From NCBI RefSeq assembly GCF_029690045.1, contig NZ_CP121464.1, forward strand, positions 3,596,001 through 3,660,000: a stretch of DNA of 64,000 bases, read 5' to 3'. The notes below the pieces were generated by a model. It ran no database searches and was not told the origin of the DNA. It was given only the letters and a program-made list of their open reading frames with translations. Position 1 is the stretch's first letter, and the number at the start of each line of letters is the position of its first letter. Positions 33,115 through 44,500 of the stretch are shown here, one piece after another. The stretch is from Janthinobacterium rivuli. GTDB taxonomy: Bacteria > Pseudomonadota > Gammaproteobacteria > Burkholderiales > Burkholderiaceae_D. The translations under genes and the position numbers were made by a program.

Positions 33115-36100
33115 ATGAATACCAAGACCCCGATCGACTCCTTCAGCTTTCGCCGCATCCTCGCCCGCAATGTGACCTTGCCGCTGGTCATCGGGGTCAT
33201 CACGGCCCTCGTGTTTGTCGGCCTGATCGCCTATCTGCTCTCGGCCCTGCGCTCGGTCGAGCATTCCGAACGCGTGATCGGCAATGCGAACGAAGTCATG
33301 AAATTGTCGGTCGACCTGGAAACGGGCATGCGCGGCTATTTGCTGACGGGCGACGAAACTTTCCTGGCGCCGTATAAATCGGGCAAGGCGAAGATCGCCG
33401 TGGAAATGACCACCCTGCTGGATCTGGTGTCCGACAGCCCCATCCAGGTGGACCGCTTGCGCCGCATCCGCGCGCTGCAAGGCCAGTGGCTCGATTACGC
33501 GGAAGCCGTGATCGCCCAGCGCCGCAACAACCAGGAATTCCTCGCGCGCGTGCGCCAGGGCGAAGGCAAGCTCGAATTTGACGAAATCCGCCGCGAATTC
33601 CTCACCTTCCTGTCCATGGAGCAGCGCTTGCGCCAGGAACGGGCCGATACGGCCGAAAGCCGCACCATGCTGGCCGTCGTCGTGTTCCTCATCCTCAGCC
33701 TGGGATTGTCGGGCCTGCTGGCCTACCTGGGACGGCGCGAACTGCTGCGTCTGTCCGACATCTACAACGATGCGCTGGAGCAGCGCGGCAAGGATAACGA
33801 CGTGTTGCAGGAGCAAGCCTGGCTGCGCACGGGGCAGACGGAGCTGGCGGCCCACACGAGCGGCCAGCTGGGCTTGCCTCAACTGGGACGGCACGTGCTC
33901 GATTTCCTCGCTCACCGCCTCGACGTGGCCATCGCCACCCTGTACGTCGTCGACGAAGATGGCAGCCTGCGCCGCACGGCCGTGTACGGCTTCAACGATC
34001 AGGGTGTGAAGGACAAGCAAGTCTTCAAGCTGGGCGAAGGACTGGTGGGCGAGACGGCACGCGAAAAGCGCCTCAAGCATGTGCAGCAAGTGCCCGACAA
34101 TTACCTGACCGTGACGTCAAGCCTGGGCCGCGGCACGCCGCTGGAACTGGTCTTGACGCCCGTCAACAACGAAGGCGTCGTCAACGGCGTCATCGAGCTG
34201 GGCTTTACGCATCCCGTCAGCGCCCGCGCCAAGGAATGGCTGAACCTGATTGCCGCGAATGTCGGCACCTCGCTGGAAGCGGCCCTGTACCGCCAGCGCC
34301 TGCAAAACGTGCTGGAAGAAACCCAGCAATTGAATGAAGAGCTGGAAGTGCAGCAAGAAGAACTGCGCACGGCCAATGAAGAGCTGGGCGAGCAGTCGCG
34401 CGTGCTGGAACAGTCGCAGGCGCACCTGGAAGAGCAAAAGGCGGCGCTGGAGCAGTCGAACGAGCAACTGGCCGTGCAGGCGCTGTCGCTGGACCAGAAA
34501 AACATGGCCATCGGCGAGGCGCATGCCCAGCTCGAAGCGCGCGCGGAAGAACTGCAGCGGGCCAGCCGCTACAAATCCGAATTCCTGGCGAACATGTCGC
34601 ATGAGCTGCGCACGCCGCTGAACAGCTCGCTGATTCTGTCCAAGCTGCTGTCGGACAACACCAGCGGCAACTTGACGCCGGAACAAGTGACGTTTGCGCA
34701 AACCATTTATTCAGCCGGCAACGATTTACTCACCCTCATCAACGATATCCTCGACATTTCCAAGGTCGAGGCAGGCAAGCTGGAATTGACGCCGGAAGCC
34801 GTGCCCTTCAACGAGCTGCTCAGCAGCATGAAGATGCTGTTCGGCGCCCAGGCGCAGCAAAAGAAACTGGTGTTTGACGTCAAGGTGGCGCCGGACGTCG
34901 CGCCGTCCTTCGTCAGCGACCGCCAGCGCCTCGAGCAAATCCTGAAAAACCTGCTGTCGAACGCCATCAAGTTCACCGATGCGGGCACCGTGTCCCTGCA
35001 CGTGAGCACGGATGCGGCCGGCCAGGTGCGCTTCCAGGTGCAGGATACCGGCATCGGCATCGCCGGCGACCAGCAGCACAAAATTTTCGACGCCTTCCAC
35101 CAGGCCGACGGCACCACCAGCCGCCGCTATGGCGGCACGGGCCTGGGCCTGTCGATTTCGCGCGACCTGGCCGCCTTGCTGGGCGGCAGCATCGAGCTGG
35201 CCAGCACACCCGGTCAGGGCAGCACGTTTACCCTGGTGCTGCCGGCCGTCATGCCGGAGCGTGAGGTGGAAGCCGCGCCTGCGCCCGCCGCCGCGCCGCA
35301 AGCACCCGCCGCGGCCGCCGCACCCAAGGCGGTACCCGCCGCCAAGCCCGTGCCGCTGCCCACCTTCGAGGATGACCGCAATAGCGTGCCGGCCGTCAAG
35401 ACGGGCCAGCGATCCGTGCTGGTGATCGAGGATGAGCCGTCGTTTGCAGGCATCCTGTTCGACCTCGCGCATGAAATGCAATACCGCTGCCTGGTGGCGC
35501 ACGGCGCCGACGAAGGCTTGCGCCTGGCCGAGGAATTCCTGCCCGACGCCATCTTGCTCGACATGGGCTTGCCGGACCGTCCGGGCTTGCTGGTCTTGCA
35601 GCAATTGAAGGAAAACCCGCTGACGCGCCACATTCCCGTGCACATCGTGTCCGGCAACGACCAGATCCAGGAAGCCATGCAGCTGGGCGCCATCGGCTAC
35701 GCCACCAAGCCGCGCACGCGCGAACAGCTGAAGGAAGTGTTCCGCAAGCTCGAATCGAAGTTTACGCAAAAAATGAAGCGCATCCTGCTGGTCGAAGACG
35801 ACGAACGCCAGCGCGAAAGCGTGGTCCACCTGATCAGCGACGACGACGTGGAAATCACGGCAGTGGCCCTGGGCGAGCAAGCGCTGGAATTGCTGAAAAC
35901 GCAGATTTTCGACTGCATGATCATCGACTTGAAGCTGCCCGACATCCAGGGCAACGAATTGCTCGAACGCATGGAACATGAAGAGCTGTGCTCGTTCCCG
36001 CCCGTCATCGTCTACACGGGCCGCAACCTGAGCCGCGAGGAAGAAGCGGACCTGATGAAATACTCGCGTTCGATCATCATCAAGGGCGCCCGTTCGCCCG

Positions 36101-36591
36101 AGCGCCTGCTCGACGAAGTCACCCTCTTCCTGCACAAGGTGGAGTCCGAACTGTCGAGCGAGCGCCAGGGCATGCTGCAACAGGTGCGCAGCCGCGAACG
36201 CGTATTTGAAGGGCGCAAGATTTTGCTGGTGGACGACGACGTGCGCAATATCTTCGCCCTGACGAATGCGCTGGAACAGCGAGGCGTGGTGGTGGAAATC
36301 GGCCGCAACGGCTTCGAAGCCATCAGCAAGCTCAACAGCGTGGACGATATCGACCTGGTGTTGATGGATGTCATGATGCCGGGCATGGATGGACTCGAAG
36401 CGACGCGCTTGATCCGCGCCGATGGCCGCTACAACAAGCTGCCCATCATCGCCATCACGGCCAAGGCCATGAAGAATGACCAGGAAGAATGCCTGCAGGC
36501 GGGGGCATCCGATTACCTGGCCAAGCCAATCGACCTCGACCGCTTGTATTCGCTGCTGCGCGTGTGGATGCCGAAGATGGAACGCATCTGA
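33115..36591 (+). CDS. Hybrid sensor kinase: CHASE3-GAF-HisKA-HATPase-three receivers
   Basis: This 1158-residue protein has a helix at about 17-40, a CHASE3 periplasmic domain (GMRGYLLTGDETFLAPY), a second helix near 186-206, a GAF domain, a Gln/Glu-rich coiled coil, and the kinase core with H496 (FLANMSHELRTPLN). After the ATPase (GGTGLGLSISRDL) an Ala/Pro linker leads to three receivers with D816, D938 and D1085. The start at 33115 avoids an unlikely extension. The CheR gene follows with a one-base stop/start overlap, so a linked signalling unit is likely. Signal unknown. Confidence 0.9.
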   Translation: MNTKTPIDSFSFRRILARNVTLPLVIGVITALVFVGLIAYLLSALRSVEHSERVIGNANEVMKLSVDLETGMRGYLLTGDETFLAPYKSGKAKIAVEMTTLLDLVSDSPIQVDRLRRIRALQGQWLDYAEAVIAQRRNNQEFLARVRQGEGKLEFDEIRREFLTFLSMEQRLRQERADTAESRTMLAVVVFLILSLGLSGLLAYLGRRELLRLSDIYNDALEQRGKDNDVLQEQAWLRTGQTELAAHTSGQLGLPQLGRHVLDFLAHRLDVAIATLYVVDEDGSLRRTAVYGFNDQGVKDKQVFKLGEGLVGETAREKRLKHVQQVPDNYLTVTSSLGRGTPLELVLTPVNNEGVVNGVIELGFTHPVSARAKEWLNLIAANVGTSLEAALYRQRLQNVLEETQQLNEELEVQQEELRTANEELGEQSRVLEQSQAHLEEQKAALEQSNEQLAVQALSLDQKNMAIGEAHAQLEARAEELQRASRYKSEFLANMSHELRTPLNSSLILSKLLSDNTSGNLTPEQVTFAQTIYSAGNDLLTLINDILDISKVEAGKLELTPEAVPFNELLSSMKMLFGAQAQQKKLVFDVKVAPDVAPSFVSDRQRLEQILKNLLSNAIKFTDAGTVSLHVSTDAAGQVRFQVQDTGIGIAGDQQHKIFDAFHQADGTTSRRYGGTGLGLSISRDLAALLGGSIELASTPGQGSTFTLVLPAVMPEREVEAAPAPAAAPQAPAAAAAPKAVPAAKPVPLPTFEDDRNSVPAVKTGQRSVLVIEDEPSFAGILFDLAHEMQYRCLVAHGADEGLRLAEEFLPDAILLDMGLPDRPGLLVLQQLKENPLTRHIPVHIVSGNDQIQEAMQLGAIGYATKPRTREQLKEVFRKLESKFTQKMKRILLVEDDERQRESVVHLISDDDVEITAVALGEQALELLKTQIFDCMIIDLKLPDIQGNELLERMEHEELCSFPPVIVYTGRNLSREEEADLMKYSRSIIIKGARSPERLLDEVTLFLHKVESELSSERQGMLQQVRSRERVFEGRKILLVDDDVRNIFALTNALEQRGVVVEIGRNGFEAISKLNSVDDIDLVLMDVMMPGMDGLEATRLIRADGRYNKLPIIAITAKAMKNDQEECLQAGASDYLAKPIDLDRLYSLLRVWMPKMERI

Positions 36592-37469
36592 TGTCTCTGC
36601 GCACCACGGACGCGCAACTGCACGCGCTGATGGAAGCGATCTATCAGCGCTACAGCTATGATTTTCGCGACTACTCCTTACCCTCGCAGCGCCGCCGCCT
36701 GAGTCAGGCGCTCGAACGCTTGCACTGCGCTGACGTGCCCGCCTTGCAGCAACTGGTGCTCGACGACGCGGCCGCCTTTGGCAAGCTGCTGCAGATTTTG
36801 ACCGTGCCCGTCACGCAAATGTTCCGCGACCCGGCGTTTTTTCTCGCCTTGCGCGAACAGGTCGTGCCCGTGCTGAAAACCTACCCCTCGCCGACCATCT
36901 GGGTGGCCGGCTGCTGCACGGGCGAAGAGGCGCTGTCGCTGGCCATCGTGCTGCACGAGGAAGGCTTGCTCGAACGCAGCACGATTTACGCCACCGACAT
37001 CAATCCGCAAGCGCTGGCCACGGCCGCGCGCGGCGTGTATCCGCTGCACCGGCTCGACGAGTACGGCGCCAACTACCTGGCCGCGGGCGGCCTGGGCCAG
37101 CTGACCGATTACTACACGGTCGAGCATGCCACTGCACGTTTCCAGCAGCGCCTGCTCGACAGGATTAACTTTACCGACCACAGCCTGTCCACGGACAGCG
37201 TGTTTATTGAAACGCAATTGATTTTGTGCCGTAACGTGCTGATTTACTTCAACAAAACCTTGCAGGAGCGGGCCCTGGGCCTGTTCCACGAGTCGCTGTG
37301 CCACCGGGGTTTCCTGGGCCTGGGCAGCAAGGAAAGCACGCATTTCACCCGCTTTGCCGCCGACTTCGAGCCATTGCCGGGTCCCGAAAAGCTCTACCGC
37401 AAGCGTGCGCCCTCGCACGCCGCTTCCCACTACGCTGGACGGCAAAGCCATGCCAGGAATGAAACATGA
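36591..37469 (+). CDS. CheR-type protein-glutamate methyltransferase
   Basis: This 292-residue protein has the CheR layout: an N-terminal helical part (SYDFRDYSLPSQRRRL), TQMFRDPAFF, the SAM-binding WVAGCCTGEEALSLAI, YATDINPQAL, and the late motif LILCRNVLIYFNK. CheR methylates glutamates of chemoreceptors; here no receptor or CheB is nearby, so the target may be the CHASE3 kinase or another protein. It overlaps the next gene by 4 bases. Confidence 0.87.
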   Translation: MSLRTTDAQLHALMEAIYQRYSYDFRDYSLPSQRRRLSQALERLHCADVPALQQLVLDDAAAFGKLLQILTVPVTQMFRDPAFFLALREQVVPVLKTYPSPTIWVAGCCTGEEALSLAIVLHEEGLLERSTIYATDINPQALATAARGVYPLHRLDEYGANYLAAGGLGQLTDYYTVEHATARFQQRLLDRINFTDHSLSTDSVFIETQLILCRNVLIYFNKTLQERALGLFHESLCHRGFLGLGSKESTHFTRFAADFEPLPGPEKLYRKRAPSHAASHYAGRQSHARNET

Positions 37470-38656
37470 TGAATGAAACAAGTACCAAACTGCTGATCGT
37501 CGACGACTTGCCGGAAAACCTGCGCGCACTCAATGCGCTGATCCGCGAGAGCGACCGCAGCGTCTACCAGGCATCCTCGGGCGAAGAAGCGCTGGCCCTG
37601 CTGCTGGAACACGATTTCGCGCTGGCCATCCTCGACGTGCAAATGCCGGAAATGGATGGTTTTGAACTGGCGCAATTGATGCGCGGCACGGAAAAGACGC
37701 GCCACATCCCCATCGTCTTCGTCACGGCGGCCGGCAAGGAAATGAATTTCGCCTTCCAGGGCTATGAAAGCGGCGCCGTCGACTTCCTGCACAAGCCGCT
37801 CGACATCAATGCCGTGCAAAGCAAGGTCAACGTCTTCGTGGCCCTGCACCAGCAGCGCAGCGAAACGCGGCGCCAGGTGCAGGCGCTCGAGCACAGCCGC
37901 CAGCAGCAGGAAGCGCTGTTGAAAGAATTGCGCGCCACGCAGGCGGAACTGCAGCGCTCGCTGCGCCTGCGCGACGAATTCATGTCCATGGTGGCGCACG
38001 AACTGCGCACGCCCCTGAACACGCTGTTTTTGGAAACGCAGATGCGCACCGTCAACCTGGAACGGGGCAACCTGGCCGCTTTCGAGCCGGACAAGCTGGG
38101 CAAGATGGTGGCGCGCGACGGGCGGCAAATCCGCAGCATGGTGCGCCTGATCGACGACATGCTCGACGTCTCGCGCATCACCAGCGGCAAGCTGTCGATC
38201 CGCCGCGAAGCCGTCGACCTGACCTGCCTCGTGCGCCGCGTGGCGGACGACCTGGCGCCATATGCGGCCACGACGGACAGCGTGCTGGAAGTGATGGCCT
38301 TCGAGCCCATCCACGGTTACTGGGATGCCTTCCGCGTCGAGCAGATCGTCGTCAACCTGATCAGCAATGCCGTGCGCTACGGCCAGGGCCAGCCCGTGGA
38401 AATCAGCCTGGCGCACACGCAGAACAGCGCCGTCATCGAAGTGCGCGACCATGGCATCGGCATCAACGCGCGCGACCAGGAACGCATTTTCGACGCCTTC
38501 GAGCGCGTCATCCACCAGGACCGCACGGGTGGCCTAGGTCTGGGCCTGTTCATCACCAAGCAGCTGGTCGATGCGCACGGCGGCGCCATCACCCTGCAAA
38601 GCCAGCCCGGCAATGGCGCCCTGTTCAGCGTCACCCTGCCGCTGGCCGGCAGCTGA
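37466..38656 (+). CDS. Receiver-histidine kinase (REC-HisKA-HATPase)
   Basis: This 396-residue soluble protein has an N-terminal receiver with D57 (AILDVQMPEMDG), a coiled-coil linker, a HisKA domain with H178 (MVAHELRTPLN) and an ATPase domain with GIGINARDQERIFDAFERV and GLGLGLFITKQLV. The receiver-first order suggests it is itself controlled by phosphotransfer, probably from the upstream hybrid kinase. It is linked by overlap to cheR. Confidence 0.88.
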   Translation: MMNETSTKLLIVDDLPENLRALNALIRESDRSVYQASSGEEALALLLEHDFALAILDVQMPEMDGFELAQLMRGTEKTRHIPIVFVTAAGKEMNFAFQGYESGAVDFLHKPLDINAVQSKVNVFVALHQQRSETRRQVQALEHSRQQQEALLKELRATQAELQRSLRLRDEFMSMVAHELRTPLNTLFLETQMRTVNLERGNLAAFEPDKLGKMVARDGRQIRSMVRLIDDMLDVSRITSGKLSIRREAVDLTCLVRRVADDLAPYAATTDSVLEVMAFEPIHGYWDAFRVEQIVVNLISNAVRYGQGQPVEISLAHTQNSAVIEVRDHGIGINARDQERIFDAFERVIHQDRTGGLGLGLFITKQLVDAHGGAITLQSQPGNGALFSVTLPLAGS

Positions 38657-38663
38657 GGCCCGC

Positions 38664-41558
38664 ATGAGCAGCACTCCCGCCCTCCGCAGCCAGGCTGGCG
38701 CCAGCGGCGTCGCCTTTTTGCTGCAGCTGGAACGCCGGCTGCGCCTGCTGCAAGACACGGGCGAGATCCTGTCCCTGTCGGCGCAATTGCTGGGCCAGCG
38801 CCTGGGCGCCCAGCAAGTGGCCTGTTTCGATATCGACCAGACCCTGCAGTGCCCCACCCTGCAGCATGCGTGGAGCGATGGCCTGGCGCCGGGCGCCGCC
38901 GGCGAGTATTTCCTCGGCGATTACGCGGCCGGCCTGGCCGATGCGCTTGCCGCCGGCCAGGCGCTGGCCGTCAGCGATGTGGCCAGCGACCCGCGCACGG
39001 CCATGCCGGCCGCGCTGGCCACGTTCGCGCGCCTGGGCATCCGCGCCTTCCTGAACATTCCCATTGCCAAGGATGGCCAGCTGGCGGCCCTGTTCGTCGT
39101 GCACAGCCGCGCTGCGCGCCTGTGGCATGCGGACGAAATCGAACTGGCCGTGCAAGTGTCGGAACGGGTCTGGTCGACCATTTTGCGGGCGCGGGCGGAA
39201 GCGCGCCTGCGCACCCTGACTGCCAGCATGGAAATGCAAGTGGCCGAGCGCACGCGCGAATTCGGCCGTACCTGGAACGTCAGCCCCGATCTGCTGGGCG
39301 TGCTTAACCTCGACGGCTATTTCGAACACTCGAACCCCGCCTGGCAAGCCACCCTGGGCTGGTCGGCCGAGGAAATCCGCACGACGAAATTTTTTGAACT
39401 GATCCATCCGGACGACTTGCCGCGCACCTATGCGGCCTGGGATGCGGCCAACCAGGGCCAGCCGGCGCTGCGCTTCGAAAACCGCTACCGCCACAAGCTG
39501 GGCGGCTGGCACTGGCTGTCGTGGGTAGCCGTGCCCGAGGGCGAGAAGGTGTATTGCAGTGCGCGCGACATCACCGTGGAAAAGAAACTGGAAGCGGACC
39601 TGGCCGCGCGCAACAGCGAACGCGAGCGGCTATGGCGCAGCGCGCAAGACCTGATGGTGGCCATCGATGCCGATGGCTGCTTTGCCGCCGTCAACCCGGC
39701 CGCCGGCGCCATCCTGGGCTGGCTGCCCGAAGAAATGCTGGGCCGCAGCATCTTCGACTTCTTGCTGCCCGACGATGCCGCCGCCACGCGCCAGGCCTTG
39801 CTGCAAGTTGGCAAGGAATCCATGCCCAGCTTTGAGAACCGCTACCGGCACCGCGATGGCGGCCACCGCTGGCTGTCGTGGGTGGCGGCGCCCGAAGGCG
39901 ACCTGATCTTCGCCACCGGGCGCCACGTCACTGTGGAAAAAGAGGCGCAAAACACCTTGCGCAGCATGCAGGAATCATTGCGCCACAGCGAGATGGCCCT
40001 GCTGCAATCGCAAAAGCTCGAAGCGCTGGGCAAGCTGACGGGCGGCGTGGCCCACGATTTCAATAACGTACTGCAAATTATCTCCGGCAATCTGCAACTG
40101 CTGCAGCTGGGCCTGGATGACGACCCGCTGGCCGCCAAGCGCATCGCCAGCGCTTCGGCCGCCGTGGAACGGGGCGCCAAGCTGTCGGCCCAGCTGCTGG
40201 CCTTTGCGCGGCGCCAACCCTTGAAACCGCTGGTGACCGACCTGGCGCAACTGCTGCGCGCGACGGAAGAACTGCTGCGGCGGGCCACCGGCGAAAGCAT
40301 CGAGACGCGCTTGCTGCTGGCCGACGACTGCTGGCGCGCCCTGGTCGACCCGCACCAGCTGGAAAACGTCATCCTCAACCTGGCCATCAACGCGCGCGAC
40401 GCCATGGATGGCCAGGGCCAGCTGACCATTGAACTCAGTAACAGCGTGCTGGACAGCGACTACACGGCCCGCCATGCGGACGTGGCGCCCGGCGACTACG
40501 TGCAACTGGCCGTCTCGGATACGGGCACGGGCATTCCCGCCGAGCTGCTGGACAAGATTTTCGAACCGTTCTTCACGACAAAAAAGGAAGGCGAAGGCAC
40601 GGGGCTGGGTTTGAGCATGGCCTACGGCTTCCTGCGCCAGAGCGGCGGCCACCTGACGGTGGACAGTTTGCCGGGCCATGGCAGCACCTTCCGCATCTAC
40701 CTGCCACGCTCGCTTGAAGCGGAAACGGAACTGCCGCTGCAACTGGGCGGCCCGGTGCTGGGCGGCAAGGAAACCATTCTCGTCGTGGAAGACGACGTGC
40801 AGGTGCAAACGACGGTGGTCGACATGCTGCGCGGCCTCGGCTATGTCGTGCTGCGCGCCAGCGATGGCGAAAGCGCGCTGGCCATCATCGGCAGCGGCGT
40901 CCCCATCGACCTGCTGTTTACGGATGTGGTGATGCCGGGCAAGGTGCCCAGCACGGCGCTGGCGCGCCAGGCCCGCGTGCTGCTGCCGCAGCTGGCCGTG
41001 TTGTTCACCTCGGGCTACACGCAAGACGCCATGATGCAGGGCGGCCGCCTGGAGCCGGGCGTGGAATTGTTGAGCAAACCGTACCGGCGCGAAGACCTGG
41101 CGCGGCGCATCCGTCACTTGCTGGCCAACGGCCGCCACGTGACTGCCCTGCACCAGTACCGCGCGCAGCTGGCGCCGCAGCAGCCTGTGCCATCGCTGCC
41201 TGGTGTGCGTCATATCCTGTTAGTGGAAGACAATGCGGACGCGCGTGCCATGACGGGCGAGCTGCTGGCCATGCTGGGGCACACGGTGCTGGCCGTGGGC
41301 ACGGCCGAGGAAGCCTTGCCCCTGCTGGGCACGCCGGGACTGGAGCTGCTGCTGACCGACATCAGCCTGCCGCGGATGTCGGGCGCTGAGCTGGCCGAAG
41401 TCGCGGCGCGCGACTATCCGCAACTGGAAGTGGTGTTTTCCACGGGCCACGCGCCGGCCAATTCCGGCGTGCTGGACCCGCAGGCGCGCTTTCTGGTGAA
41501 ACCATTTACCGTCGAGCAACTGCAGCAAGCCTTGTTGCCGCCAAGCTTGGGGGCCTAG
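38664..41558 (+). CDS. GAF-PAS-PAS hybrid histidine kinase with two receivers
   Basis: This 964-residue soluble protein has a GAF domain (about 20-190), two PAS/PAC repeats (FENRYRHKLGGWHWLSWVAV and FENRYRHRDGGHRWLSWVAA are near-copies), a kinase core with H464 (TGGVAHDFNNVLQIISGNLQ), an ATPase domain, and two receivers (LLFTDVVMPG and LLLTDISLPRMSG). It starts 7 bases after the previous gene's stop. It is a paralogue of the convergent kinase at 41555-44755. Confidence 0.88.
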   Translation: MSSTPALRSQAGASGVAFLLQLERRLRLLQDTGEILSLSAQLLGQRLGAQQVACFDIDQTLQCPTLQHAWSDGLAPGAAGEYFLGDYAAGLADALAAGQALAVSDVASDPRTAMPAALATFARLGIRAFLNIPIAKDGQLAALFVVHSRAARLWHADEIELAVQVSERVWSTILRARAEARLRTLTASMEMQVAERTREFGRTWNVSPDLLGVLNLDGYFEHSNPAWQATLGWSAEEIRTTKFFELIHPDDLPRTYAAWDAANQGQPALRFENRYRHKLGGWHWLSWVAVPEGEKVYCSARDITVEKKLEADLAARNSERERLWRSAQDLMVAIDADGCFAAVNPAAGAILGWLPEEMLGRSIFDFLLPDDAAATRQALLQVGKESMPSFENRYRHRDGGHRWLSWVAAPEGDLIFATGRHVTVEKEAQNTLRSMQESLRHSEMALLQSQKLEALGKLTGGVAHDFNNVLQIISGNLQLLQLGLDDDPLAAKRIASASAAVERGAKLSAQLLAFARRQPLKPLVTDLAQLLRATEELLRRATGESIETRLLLADDCWRALVDPHQLENVILNLAINARDAMDGQGQLTIELSNSVLDSDYTARHADVAPGDYVQLAVSDTGTGIPAELLDKIFEPFFTTKKEGEGTGLGLSMAYGFLRQSGGHLTVDSLPGHGSTFRIYLPRSLEAETELPLQLGGPVLGGKETILVVEDDVQVQTTVVDMLRGLGYVVLRASDGESALAIIGSGVPIDLLFTDVVMPGKVPSTALARQARVLLPQLAVLFTSGYTQDAMMQGGRLEPGVELLSKPYRREDLARRIRHLLANGRHVTALHQYRAQLAPQQPVPSLPGVRHILLVEDNADARAMTGELLAMLGHTVLAVGTAEEALPLLGTPGLELLLTDISLPRMSGAELAEVAARDYPQLEVVFSTGHAPANSGVLDPQARFLVKPFTVEQLQQALLPPSLGA

Positions 41559-44500
41559 TAGACGTCGAGCCGGCGCGCCTTCAGTGCGCCGGCCAGCTCT
41601 TCCAGGCCAAACGGCTTGCGCAGAAAACGCGCGCTGGCGTCCTGCATCAGGCTGGCGCCCCAATCGTGCCCGGAAGCAAACACCACGTCCAGCTGCGGCC
41701 AGTGCGCGCGCGCATGGCGCGCCAGTTCCAGGCCGGACATGGTGGGCAGGCTGATGTCCGTCACCAGCACATCCAGGCCCGGCATGGCCAACAGGGGCAA
41801 GGCTTCTTCGGCGCTGGCCACGCCGTGCACGGTGTGCCCCAGGATATTGAGCATCTCGGTCGTCATTTCGCGCGCATCGTCATTGTCTTCCACCAGCAGG
41901 ATGCGCCGTCCGGACGGGTCGGGCGCGCCCACCAGGCGGCGGTCGGCCAGCACATGGCGAATGCGCCGCGCCAGGTCTTCGCGCTGGTACGGTTTGCTCA
42001 ACAATTCGACGCCCGGATCGAGCCGCCCGCCCTGCATGATGGCGTTGTGCGTATAGCCCGAGGTAAACAATACGGCCAGTTCCGGCAGCAACAGCCGGGC
42101 CTGCTGCGCCAGTTCCTTGCTGCTGACGGGGCCAGGCATGACCACATCCGTGAACAGCAGATCGATGGCCACGCCCGTGCCCAGCAGGGCCAGGGCCGAG
42201 GCGCCATCGTCCGCATGCAGCACGTCGTAGCCGAGGCCGCGCAGCATGTCGACCACCGTGTGCTGCACGGGCGCATCGTCTTCGACCACGAGGATGGTCT
42301 CGCTGCCGCCCAGCACGGGGCCAGTCAGGCCCGGTGGCGGCTCGGCCAGCTTTTCCAGCGAACGGGGCAGGTATATCTTGAACGTCGTGCCGGCGCCCGG
42401 CGCGCTTTGCACCTTGATGTGGCCCGCGCTCTGGCGGATGAAGCCGTAAGCCATGGACAGGCCCAGTCCCGTACCCTCGCCTTCGCGCTTGGTGGTGAAA
42501 AACGGCTCGAAAATCTGGTCGATCACGTCGCGCTCCATGCCATGGCCCGTGTCGGTGATGGTCAGCAGCACGTATTGCCCTTCCAGCACGTCCGCATGCC
42601 GGCTGGCGTAGTCCGCATCGAGCGTGACGTTGCTCAAGGTGAACGTGAGGCGCCCGCCCTTGTCCATCGCGTCGCGCGCATTGATGGCCATGTTCAGCAG
42701 CACGTTTTCCATCTGGTTCGGGTCGACCAGGGTATGCCACAAGCCGTCGCTGATGAAGGTTTCCTCGGCAATCGCTTCGCCCAGGGCGCGGCGGATCAGC
42801 TCATGCATGCGGCGCAGCAAACGGCCCAGGTCCGTCACCAGCGGCCGCAAAGGTTGACGCCGGGCAAAGGCCAGCAGTTGCGAAGACAGCTTGGCGCCCC
42901 GTTCGACTGCCGAGGCGGCCGAAGCGAGGCGCCTGGCCGCCTGCGGATTGTCGGCCACCGTCAGTTTCAGCAACTGCAGATTACCCGAGATAATTTGCAG
43001 CACGTTGTTGAAATCGTGGGCCACGCCGCCCGTCAGCTTGCCGATCGATTCCAGCTTTTGCGCCTGCAATAAAGCTTGCTCGCTGCGCACCAGCGCCAGC
43101 CGGGCCTCTTTTTCGTCGGTGACGTCGCGGCCGATGGCGTGGATCAGCTTTTGCGCCGGCACGGCCGTCCAGGAAATCCAGCGGTAGCCGCCATCGCGGC
43201 GCCGGTAGCGGTTTTCCATGCGCAAGGTGGGTGCGCCATGAGCCAGGCGCGACAAATCCTTCAAGGCCGCCATGCGGTCGTCGGGATGCACGAGGCTGAT
43301 GAAGTCCATGCCCAGCGATTCGATTTCCGGCCGCTCGAGGATCTGGCTCCAGGCGGGATTGACGGCGATGATCATGCCGGCCAGGTCGGCCACCAGCATG
43401 ATGTCGGTCGACAAGCGCCACATGCGGTCGCGGTCGGCCGTGCGGTTGGCCATTTCCACTTCCAGCGAGGAATTCAGGTAAGCCATCTTTTCCAGCACGT
43501 TCTTTTGTTCCTGCACGTCCGTATTCGTGCCCACCCAGCGCAGCACCGTGCCCGCCTCGTCGAACAGCGGCAAGGCGCGCGCCAGGAACCAGCGGTAGGC
43601 GCCGTCGCTGGCGCGGCGCATGCGGAACTCGTGCTCGTAGGCGCTGGCGGTGGTGACGGCCCGTTCCCAGCTTTTTTGCGTGGCCTGCACGTCGTCTGGA
43701 TGCACGCAGTGGCGAAAACCGCTGGTGACGAGCGACTTCAGCGATTGCCCCGTGTAGTCGCAGACTTGCTCGTTGACCCAGTAGGTGGCGCCGCTGCCAT
43801 GCGCCAGCCAGGCCTGGTTCGGCATGGTGGAAGCGAGTGAACGGAACTGCGCCTCGCTGTCGAGCAAGGCATTGCGCGCCTGCCAGTGTTCGTCGATATC
43901 CTCGCACGAGCCATACCATTTCACGGGCTGGCCGCGCTCGTCTTGCCGGCAGTAGGCGCGCGAATGCACCCAGCGGTACTGGCCGTCCTGCCGGCGCACG
44001 CGCATTTCCTGGTCGAAAGGCTGACCGCTGCCCACCGCTTCGCTCCAGGCCGCCAGGGAATGGGGCACGTCCTCGGGGTGGATGGCGTCCAGCCAGCTGG
44101 TGCCCAGGCCGATGCCACCCGTCCATTCGCGCCAGCGCTGCGCCACATAATCGAGCTTGCCGTCGACATCGGCCGTCCACAGCACTTGCGTGTTCAGTTC
44201 GATGGCGTAATGAAAATGTTCGCGGCTGTCGTGCAGCGCCTGTTCCAGCTGGCCCCGCTCGATCACATGCGCGGCCACGCGCGCGGCCAGCGCCAGCAAT
44301 TCGATCTCGGGTTGCGTGGGATGGCATGGCGCGGGGAAAAACAGGCCCAGCACGCCCAGGATATGTCCCTTGGCGCCGAAGACGGGAGCGACCCAGCAGG
44401 CGCGGTAGCCGTGCAGCATGGCTTCCTTGCGTCCCGCGCTCCAGTGCACGTCGCGCGTGATGTCGCCGCAATACACGGGCGCGCCGGAAAAAGCGGCAGT

